This document shows positions 1 to 5,069 of a stretch of DNA of 5,069 nt, one piece after another (position 1 is the stretch's first letter; each line of letters opens with the position of its first letter). The notes below the pieces were generated by a model. It was not told the origin of the DNA. It did no database searches and was given only the letters and a program-made list of their open reading frames with translations. The stretch lies in the NCBI GenBank assembly GCA_031273385.1, contig JAISRY010000190.1, forward strand, positions 1 to 5,069, written 5' to 3'. The DNA comes from Tannerellaceae bacterium. Its GTDB lineage: Bacteria > Bacteroidota > Bacteroidia > Bacteroidales > Tannerellaceae. Position numbers and translations under genes: made by a program.

Positions 1-1040
1 TTGTCCAGTCCGTAATCGTACTTGAGTTCCTTGATGCGGTTTTCGCAATTCGCCCGTCCGCGATACAACCGCCAAACATCTGCCGCGCTCAACTTAAGCG
101 TAGTAACGTAACAGGTATAACGGTATCCGCCGAGTTCGATGTCATCTTCAAAGAGACGGAGTTGCTTGCCTGAAGCCTTGGGGCGTTCCGCCACTTTCTG
201 GCGCACGGCTATCATCCGCCGCGGCGTTGACCATTCCTGCCCCTGATACGTAAACTCCGTAATCTCTATTCCCTTGTCTATCTTTAACCATGTCCTTTGA
301 GCGGCTATCTTCCGCTGAATCGTTACATGCATCGGTACGGCGGTTATGTAGTCTATCTTACGGGTATCTTCTTCCAGATAATCAAATATATCCCCGCTGT
401 AAAAGCCTGAATCCAAACGTAACAGGCCTATTTTCTTTTTCTCAAAAAACGACAGGGTTTCTTCCAGAAAAGCCTTGAAATTATTGGCGGTATGAGCGTC
501 GCCCGAACGAAGCCAAAAGTTGGCAACCATCTCAATATCTGCCACAAATGCCAGTATGGGGTGTTGCGACTTGCGACCGGGTTTATGTTTGTTGTAGCCT
601 TTGCGGCTGCCTTCCTGCTCTCCATAGCGCGTAATAACCGAAGAATCAATGTCCAGCGTGAAGTTGTCGAACTTCAAACTATTTAAGAACCACCGATAAA
701 GTCCACCAAACACCGCATGAATCGAGGGAAGATTGAATTTGCGAAAATAACGTTCAAAGGCCTTATGTTCGGGCATCCGTTCCCAACCATACAGCCGCTG
801 CAAATTGATGTCCATACGGGTGATATCCAGATGTGTAAACCGCTCTGCTCCACACCATAGTCCACTCATAAACAAAAGGAATAACTGTACGAGTGGATAG
901 CCGCGGTTAGATCCCTGTAGCGGAAGAGGCAGAGTGGACAAATACGCAGCAAAGCCGCTTTGGTCTATCATCTTTTTCAGAATCGAAATCCCGCCCCATG
1001 AACTTATGGCCTTGTCTATAAATCGAATTTCTGTCTGCAT
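1..1040 (-). CDS. IS1380-family DDE transposase, C-terminus cut by window edge
   Basis: This frame reads from ATG at 1040-1038 to the left edge without a stop, giving 346 codons plus two bases. The product would be a cut-and-paste transposase acting on the ends of its own element. The three acidic catalytic positions can be placed by motif: Asp132 in TLDIDSSV, Asp210 in LLRLDSGFYSGD, and Glu333 in YRGRANCENRIKELKYD. The DSSV, LDSGF and Y-x-x-R-A-x-x-E-x-x-IKELK patterns are typical of the IS1380 group (DDE transposase group 1), which includes many Bacteroides elements. Family members are usually about 420-440 residues, so roughly 80 C-terminal residues lie outside. No frameshift or internal stop is seen, so the gene looks intact as far as it can be read. 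The start is the first ATG of the open frame and begins MQTEIRFIDKAISSWGG; no Shine-Dalgarno is evident, as is normal for Bacteroidota. The family call rests on motif recognition, not a search. Confidence 0.9.
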   Translation of the reverse strand, partial: MQTEIRFIDKAISSWGGISILKKMIDQSGFAAYLSTLPLPLQGSNRGYPLVQLFLLFMSGLWCGAERFTHLDITRMDINLQRLYGWERMPEHKAFERYFRKFNLPSIHAVFGGLYRWFLNSLKFDNFTLDIDSSVITRYGEQEGSRKGYNKHKPGRKSQHPILAFVADIEMVANFWLRSGDAHTANNFKAFLEETLSFFEKKKIGLLRLDSGFYSGDIFDYLEEDTRKIDYITAVPMHVTIQRKIAAQRTWLKIDKGIEITEFTYQGQEWSTPRRMIAVRQKVAERPKASGKQLRLFEDDIELGGYRYTCYVTTLKLSAADVWRLYRGRANCENRIKELKYDYGLD

Positions 1041-1115
1041 TATATCATACCTTTTTTGTGCGAATTTAAGCATTTAATGAGAAATATCTTACAACATATC
1101 AGCTATTTGCTCTCC

Positions 1116-1146
1116 ATATTTTCTAATGATGTCCATTAGAAAATAT
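1116..1146. repeat. Perfect hairpin in the transposase leader
   Basis: The arms ATATTTTCTAATG (1116-1128) and CATTAGAAAATAT (1134-1146) are perfectly complementary over 13 bp, around the 5-nt loop ATGTC. The hairpin starts 75 bp upstream of the transposase ATG and sits just inside the proposed IS end. It lacks a following T-run and is A/T-rich, so an intrinsic terminator is not obvious. Known ISs use subterminal structures either to bind transposase or to block translation of transcripts that read in from outside. Either role here is inference. Confidence 0.75.
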
Positions 1147-1162
1147 CGTCTTCAATATCAGG
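1147..1162 (-). repeat. Candidate terminal inverted repeat of the IS
   Basis: Read on the minus strand, this is CCTGATATTGAAGACG. It starts with CCT and shares the CCT..ATT..A.ACG pattern with remembered IS1380-family ends. It lies directly outside the hairpin at 1116-1146. The matching copy should lie beyond the left edge of the window, past the transposase stop codon, so only the one-sided resemblance supports the call. Confidence 0.4.
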
Positions 1163-1242
1163 GGGTGGATAGTAGAGTATACCTAATGGACAATTTGGGT
1201 TTATTTGCACGGGAGGCATTTCCGGTATTTCTCGACTGAGGT

Positions 1243-1352
1243 TCGGTTACACTATTGTGTAGGTGCGGCTACATAACTGTATCGTCCGGACTACACAATT
1301 GTCTGTGTCCGGCTACACAATTAGGTACGTCCGGCTACACTATTGTGTAAAA
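1243..1352. repeat. Five-copy degenerate 22-bp tandem repeat with internal dyads
   Basis: The units run 1243-1264, 1265-1285, 1286-1308, 1309-1330 and 1331-1352 (22, 21, 23, 22 and 22 bp). Each starts with CGG or CCGG, followed by (C)TACA, an A/T centre, and usually GTGT or TGT. The shared core is close to CCGGCTACACAATTGTGT. Units 1 and 5 carry the dyad TACAC-TATT-GTGTA, and unit 3 carries the perfect palindrome ACAATTGT (1295-1302). The last unit is followed by CCGG (1353-1356), so it is bracketed by CCGG on both sides. There are no spacers, so this is not a CRISPR. The array lies about 205-335 bp upstream of the transporter promoter. It could be a dispersed intergenic repeat or a cluster of protein-binding sites; the sequence does not decide. 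Confidence 0.75.
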
Positions 1353-1370
1353 CCGGGGATTATTCATATT

Positions 1371-1446
1371 CCCCTTAAGCTCCTTAAGCCCTCTTAAGCC
1401 CCTTAAGAAACTTAAGCCCTGAAAGAAACTTAAGCCTCTTAAAGGG
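1371..1446. repeat. 9-bp-period TTAAG array
   Basis: TTAAG occurs at 1375, 1384, 1394, 1403, 1412 and 1430, with TTAAA at 1439. The spacings are 9, 10, 9, 9, 18 and 9 bp, so one period near 1421 has decayed (GAAAG). Most units read CCCTTAAGC or similar, and the interruptions are pyrimidine-rich on the plus strand. An open frame across it on the minus strand would encode monotonous RGL/GLS repeats and shows no sign of being a gene. It is a small minisatellite-like tract of unknown role, adjoining the 22-bp repeat array. Confidence 0.75.
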
Positions 1447-1469
1447 CAAACGAGGAGAAAGCCATGTGC

Positions 1470-1491
1470 GGTGGCTGAGCTTGTCGAAGCC
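1470..1491. repeat. REP-like short interspersed sequence
   Basis: The stretch contains GGCTGAGCTTGTCGAAGCC, with a small hairpin GCTT-GTCG-AAGC (1479-1490). The core (C)TTCGACAAGCTCAGC on the other strand resembles a short sequence I recall as dispersed in intergenic regions of many bacterial genomes. Only one copy is visible here, so repetitiveness in this genome is not shown by the window. No gene is seen around it. Confidence 0.45.
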
Positions 1492-1555
1492 AATTCTGCC
1501 AATTCTTTAATGCTGAAAATGCTGATTCGGATGTTAAACAACATATAAAAAGTGT

Positions 1556-1585
1556 ATTGCTAAAACGTTTAATTATATATCTTTG
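1556..1585 (+). promoter_or_regulatory. Bacteroidota housekeeping promoter for the susC-type gene
   Basis: TATCTTTG at 1578-1585 matches the Bacteroidota -7 consensus TAnnTTTG exactly. ATTG at 1556-1559 supplies a -33 TTG with 18 bp between the two, close to the usual 19. Transcription would start around 1590-1593, leaving an A-rich leader of about 75 nt before the ATG at 1666. The promoter lies well outside the IS and reads away from it, so the transporter does not appear to depend on an IS-borne promoter. Confidence 0.7.
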
Positions 1586-1665
1586 TTTCGGAAATTTGGG
1601 AGAAAAAAAGCTTCTTTCATAACCCTGGGATTAACTTTTACACAATAAAATAATACTTTAAGACT

Positions 1666-4600
1666 ATGAATGCAAACCTATCTATTCTTGTCGTGCCGAA
1701 ATCCGGATATGGCCGGATATGTTTAAGAAAAGCGAGCGTCTTGTTGCTCTTATTTTTTATTTCCTTTGCCTCTTTCGCTCAGCAGCGGACAATCAGCGGC
1801 GTGGTGACCGATGAGCTGAAAGAGCCGTTGCTCGGTGTGACCGTACTGGTTAAAGGCGCCTCTATCGGTACCGCTACGGATATGAACGGAGCCTACTCCC
1901 TCCAAGTTCCCGCCGATGCGAAAACCCTCAGATTCTCTTTTCTTGGCTATGAAACGAAAGAGGTCGACATAAAGAACCAGACGGTGATTTATGTGCAACT
2001 GGCCGAATCGGTGAAAGCGCTGGAAGAGGTGACCGTCACGGCGCTGGGTATCTCCCGCGAGAAAAAGGCGCTGGGCTATTCGGTGGGAGAGGTCAAAGGG
2101 GAGAGCCTGACCAGGGTAACGCAGGAAAATGTGCTGGGGGCGCTATCGGGCAAAGTGGCCGGCGTTCAGATTCAGAACACCGGCGGAGACCCCGGATCCA
2201 GCGTGAGCATCATCATACGCGGCGCCACCTCGTTGGCGAACGACAACCAACCGATGTTTGTCGTCGACGGCGTGCCGGTCAGTAACGCGTTGAACAACGT
2301 GAGCCACCTGGGGAACGCCCATGTCGACTACGGGAACGCCATCGGCGACATCAACCCCAGCGATATCGAGAGCGTATCCATCCTGAAAGGGCCGAGCGCG
2401 GCGGCGTTGTACGGTTCGCGGGCAGGTAACGGCGTCGTGCTGATCACCACGAAAGCCGGCGTCAAGCGAAGCGGTATCGGCATTTCGGTCAATTCGAGCG
2501 TCGTTTTCGACAACCCTTATAGATACCTCAATACGCAAACCCGTTTCACCTCCGGCGAATTGCAATTCTCCGAAGATACGGGGACATGGTACGGGCCGGA
2601 GCTGGACGTGGGGAATGAAGAGCGGCAATGGAATTCGGGCGGCGTCAGGGCGCCCCTGGTCTCCTATCCCAACAAATGGGACGACTTTTTCGATAAGATG
2701 GGGTATACCGTAGATAATAATGTAGGGATATCCGGCAATTACGACAAGGGCAGTTTCCGTATCTCGTACGGCAATATGACCAACCAGGGGGTCGTGCCCA
2801 ATACGGATTTGACCCGGAATACGCTGAACGTTTCGCCCCTTTACAAGATTCTGCCGAACCTGACGATTTCGGCGAACGTCAATATCTCAAAGACCGGCTC
2901 CGACAACCGTCCGGCAGGCGGCGGCAGCACATCCGAAAACACCGCCCTGTTAGCCCTCGAGCTTGTCCCTCCCCACGTCAATATCAACGACCTGAAAGAC
3001 TACTGGCTGACCGAGGGGATGCAACAGCGGAGCTTCTCCGGTAAACAGGACAACCCCTATTTCCTGGCCTACGAGATGACGAACGCCTTTGCGAGGGATC
3101 GCGTGTTCGGGAACGTGAAAGTAGATTGGGACATCCTGAAGAACCTGTCGGTGATGGGGCGCTTCGCGTTGGATAACTTCAGCGAGTCGCGCGAGTCGCG
3201 GATTCCATGGAGCTATTCCTACCTCCGCAACGGTGCGTACGGTATCCAGGAAAGCGCACATGCGGAAATGAACGCCGACTTTCTGGCGACCTACAAGACG
3301 GCGTTCAGCGACTTCAGCCTCAACGCCTCTATCGGCGGAAACCTGATGTATGCGAATGGCCGGAGCATTACCAACCGGGCCGAGAAGCTGGTGATCCCCG
3401 ACCTCTATACCCTCTCCAATGCCGACGGCGGCTTGACCACCTACGGCAACGGCATCTCCAGAAAAGCTATATATAGCCTCTACGGTATGGCGACGATCGG
3501 TTATCGGAACCTGGCCTACCTGGATGTGACGGCAAGGAACGACTGGTCGAGCACGTTGCCGCCCGACAACCGAAGCTATTTCTACCCCTCCGTCTCGTTG
3601 AGCCTGCTGGTCAATGAGCTGATCGGAATACCGACCTCCGAGCACATGCTGAAAGTGCGTGCAGGCCTGGCGCAAGTCGGGAACGACACCGGCCCGTACA
3701 GCCTCTATCAATCCTATTATATCAATAGCGATTGGGGAACGGTGAAGCGGATAGGCGTCCCCGGCAACCTCTTGTCCCCCGACCTGAAGCCGGAGATCGC
3801 CACGTCGCAGGAGTTCGGCATTGACGTCAACCTCTTCCACAACCGGATCGGCCTGAGCGGTACCTATTATATATCGAACAATAAAAACCAGATTCTGAAC
3901 CTTTCCGACCTCGCCCCCTCGTCCGGTTATACCTCCAAGAAGATCAACGCCGGGATGGTGCAGAGTACCGGCTGGGAGATCGAGCTGCGTACCGTTCCCG
4001 TCGAAACGAAAGACCTGAGGTGGGGGCTTGACTTTAACTTCTCAAGAAACCGGACGAAGATCAAAGAGCTGACCGAAGGGATGGATTTCATTACGCTGTA
4101 CGAAACCGACGGCGCATTTGCCCGGACGCACGTCGGCGAATATATCGGCGACATCTGGGGTTATACCTATAAGAAAGTGGACGACCCCTCTTCGCCCTAT
4201 CACGGATGGCCGCTGCTGACGGGGAATAAATCGTTGGGATATAACCTGCTGCAACTTAGGGAAGATGAGTCCATGGTCAAGATCGGGAACTTCAACCACG
4301 ACCTCCTCCTGGGCGTATCGACCGATATCACCTATAAATCGCTCACCCTGTCCGCCATGTTCGATTGCAGGATCGGCGGCGACTTCTTCTCCGCTACGGA
4401 GCGGCGGCTGGTCAATGGCGGGCATCTGCTCTCCTCTTTCCAGGGCGTTCCCTACAAGGATGCCAACAACCTGCCCAACGAAATCAAGGCTAACCTCAGC
4501 CACTACCTGGGGAGATGGGTCGGAGGACATACGCAGGGGCTGGGCGGCTTCGCCTACCCCGAATGGTCGGCCTGGTATTCGTATACCAATATGCTTCCCT

Positions 4601-5004
4601 TTAGCGGGGCATTCGTCCCCGGCGTATACCTGGACGAGAACGGCGAATATGTCGAGAACCTGGGAGACCCCGCTACGACGGGCTACGGTGTGGCAGGGCT
4701 GGTGGTCGGCGAAAACATGTGGCAATATGCCGATCTGTTTATCCACGACGCCTCCTATATCAAAATGCGTGAGGTCGCCCTCTCTTACAGCCTGCCCCGC
4801 GAATGGTTGCAGCCCATCCATGTACAACGGGTAAGCCTTTCGCTCTTTTGCCGCAACGTCATGCTGTGGACGAAAAACAAGATCAATGCCGACCCCGAAC
4901 GGGCTTTCAATATTAATAACGGAGCTTTGCAGCAGGGGCTTGAAAAGTACAACCTCATCCCGCAGACGTTCTCTTTCGGGGCGAAGCTTTCCTTTGATTT
5001 CTGA
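1666..5004 (+). CDS. SusC/RagA-family TonB-dependent outer-membrane transporter
   Basis: This 1112-residue protein is the TonB-energised barrel of a SusCD uptake complex, importing glycans, peptides or similar large nutrients across the outer membrane. A signal peptide has a basic stretch (Arg17, Arg21, Lys22), the hydrophobic core VLLLLFFISFASFA, and probable cleavage after Ala38, leaving QQ. A carboxypeptidase-regulatory-like domain follows (about 41-112: ISGVVTDE, GTATDMNGAYSL, FSFLGY), then a probable TonB box (LEEVTVTALG, 119-128). The plug domain is about 130-265, with IIIRGATSL, MFVVDGVPV and DIESVSILKGPSAAALYGSR. The rest is the barrel, with family motifs ARNDWSSTLPPDNRSYFYPS (623-642), LSPDLKPE (703-710), the GWEIEL strand, and a terminal Phe in LSFDF. 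Length is normal for the family. There is no extra N-terminal STN domain, so direct ECF-sigma/anti-sigma signalling through it is unlikely. ATG 1666 is the natural start, giving a sound signal peptide behind an A/T-rich leader. The probable SusD gene starts 29 bp after its stop. The substrate cannot be named from sequence alone. Confidence 0.96.
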   Translation: MNANLSILVVPKSGYGRICLRKASVLLLLFFISFASFAQQRTISGVVTDELKEPLLGVTVLVKGASIGTATDMNGAYSLQVPADAKTLRFSFLGYETKEVDIKNQTVIYVQLAESVKALEEVTVTALGISREKKALGYSVGEVKGESLTRVTQENVLGALSGKVAGVQIQNTGGDPGSSVSIIIRGATSLANDNQPMFVVDGVPVSNALNNVSHLGNAHVDYGNAIGDINPSDIESVSILKGPSAAALYGSRAGNGVVLITTKAGVKRSGIGISVNSSVVFDNPYRYLNTQTRFTSGELQFSEDTGTWYGPELDVGNEERQWNSGGVRAPLVSYPNKWDDFFDKMGYTVDNNVGISGNYDKGSFRISYGNMTNQGVVPNTDLTRNTLNVSPLYKILPNLTISANVNISKTGSDNRPAGGGSTSENTALLALELVPPHVNINDLKDYWLTEGMQQRSFSGKQDNPYFLAYEMTNAFARDRVFGNVKVDWDILKNLSVMGRFALDNFSESRESRIPWSYSYLRNGAYGIQESAHAEMNADFLATYKTAFSDFSLNASIGGNLMYANGRSITNRAEKLVIPDLYTLSNADGGLTTYGNGISRKAIYSLYGMATIGYRNLAYLDVTARNDWSSTLPPDNRSYFYPSVSLSLLVNELIGIPTSEHMLKVRAGLAQVGNDTGPYSLYQSYYINSDWGTVKRIGVPGNLLSPDLKPEIATSQEFGIDVNLFHNRIGLSGTYYISNNKNQILNLSDLAPSSGYTSKKINAGMVQSTGWEIELRTVPVETKDLRWGLDFNFSRNRTKIKELTEGMDFITLYETDGAFARTHVGEYIGDIWGYTYKKVDDPSSPYHGWPLLTGNKSLGYNLLQLREDESMVKIGNFNHDLLLGVSTDITYKSLTLSAMFDCRIGGDFFSATERRLVNGGHLLSSFQGVPYKDANNLPNEIKANLSHYLGRWVGGHTQGLGGFAYPEWSAWYSYTNMLPFSGAFVPGVYLDENGEYVENLGDPATTGYGVAGLVVGENMWQYADLFIHDASYIKMREVALSYSLPREWLQPIHVQRVSLSLFCRNVMLWTKNKINADPERAFNINNGALQQGLEKYNLIPQTFSFGAKLSFDF

Positions 5005-5033
5005 TCACCTAATCGAATAAAAAAACAAGCTAT

Positions 5034-5069
5034 ATGAAAAGAAAGAACATCCTATTCACCGGCTTCTTT
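5034..5069 (+). CDS. Start of probable SusD/RagB-family lipoprotein, cut by window edge
   Basis: Only 12 codons are visible (MKRKNILFTGFF). A basic start running into hydrophobic residues fits the beginning of a signal peptide. The ATG lies 29 bp after the stop of the susC-type gene, on the same strand and with no terminator hairpin between them, which suggests one transcript. In Bacteroidota, susC genes are almost always followed by a susD gene encoding a surface lipoprotein that binds substrate and closes over the SusC barrel. The SusD call therefore rests on position; the lipobox cysteine is not yet reached. Confidence 0.7.
   Translation, partial: MKRKNILFTGFF

Larger units (their letters stand above)
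1..1163 (-). mobile_element. IS1380-like insertion sequence, right part only
   Basis: The element contains the transposase on the minus strand plus its leader. Its right boundary is inferred. Reading inward on the minus strand from about 1162, the sequence is CCTGATATTGAAGACG, which resembles the terminal repeats I remember for the IS1380 family (ISEcp1 ends begin CCTAGATTCTACG). This gives a leader of about 120 bp before the transposase ATG, a reasonable size for the family. A run of five G (1161-1165) leaves the exact last base uncertain by a few positions. The left end and the target duplication lie outside the window, so the boundary cannot be confirmed here. Confidence 0.6.
1163..1555. 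other. Intergenic region without a credible gene
   Basis: This stretch between the proposed IS end and the transporter promoter holds the 22-bp repeat array, the 9-bp TTAAG array and the REP-like sequence. I see nothing recognisable in 1163-1240. The last part (about 1492-1530) has only small direct repeats, AATTCT twice and AATGCTGA twice. The short open frames in it are low-complexity or have no family resemblance. No tRNA, riboswitch or CRISPR pattern is seen. Confidence 0.7.

Noticed and set aside
290..686. Short open frames overlapping the transposase in other frames
   Set aside because: The transposase frame on the minus strand is continuous from 1040 to the left edge and carries all three catalytic motifs, so these are shadows.
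1061..1094. Transposase promoter on the minus strand (TAAATTCG at 1068-1061, TTG at 1094-1092)
   Set aside because: The -7-like box has one mismatch to TAnnTTTG, the spacing to the TTG is about 23 bp, and the leader would be very short. It is too weak to annotate.
1243..1352. CRISPR array
   Set aside because: The 22-bp units are directly adjacent, degenerate, and have no unique spacers. No cas genes are in view.
1335..1544. Minus-strand open frame of 69 codons across the TTAAG array
   Set aside because: Its repetitive RGLSF/GLKELKG stretch simply reflects the 9-bp DNA repeat. There is no promoter or family support.
2950..3840. Long minus-strand open frame opposite the transporter gene (296 codons)
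   Set aside because: It lies wholly antisense to a clear SusC barrel in G+C-rich coding DNA, has no recognisable domain, and its composition (rich in V, G, R, Q) is typical of an antisense shadow frame.
4042..4827. Minus-strand open frame of 261 codons and overlapping plus-strand frame of 189 codons
   Set aside because: Both overlap the 3' half of the SusC gene, show no family motifs, and have compositions expected of out-of-frame translation (the plus-strand one is very rich in S, P, R and T).
5005..5033. Terminator or attenuator between the transporter gene and the next gene
   Set aside because: The 29-bp gap has an A-run but no stem-loop, which fits continued transcription into the susD-like gene.

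Overview
The window looks like part of a Bacteroidales genome (Bacteroides/Parabacteroides-like). Three things support this: a SusC/RagA-type TonB-dependent transporter followed by the start of a probable SusD gene, a promoter with the Bacteroidota-specific -7 box TAnnTTTG, and A/T-rich leaders without Shine-Dalgarno sequences. The transporter gene is visibly richer in G+C than the DNA upstream of it. I cannot assign a genus from the sequence alone.

Layout: positions 1-1040 (minus strand) carry the first 346 codons of an IS1380-family DDE transposase, whose C-terminus lies beyond the left edge. Its upstream leader holds a perfect 13-bp-arm hairpin (1116-1146). Next to that is a plausible IS terminal inverted repeat (about 1147-1162), which would put the right end of the insertion sequence near 1162-1165.

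Between the IS and the transporter gene is about 500 bp without a credible gene. It is rich in repeats: five degenerate copies of a 22-bp unit built around the dyad ACAC(A/T)ATTGTGT (1243-1352), a 9-bp-period TTAAG array (1371-1446), and a short REP-like hairpin sequence (1470-1491). A good Bacteroidota promoter (1556-1585) follows, giving a transporter leader of roughly 70-75 nt.

Positions 1666-5004 (plus) encode a complete 1112-residue SusC/RagA protein. After a 29-bp gap, the first 12 codons of the next gene (5034 onward, running off the right edge) fit the basic, hydrophobic start of a SusD-type lipoprotein. Together these would be an outer-membrane uptake complex: SusC as the TonB-driven barrel and SusD as the surface lid that binds substrate. 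No enzyme genes or regulator are in view, so the substrate cannot be named. The IS and the repeats occupy the place where a regulator might otherwise sit. I see no clearly novel system. The least explained part is the repeat-rich intergenic stretch.
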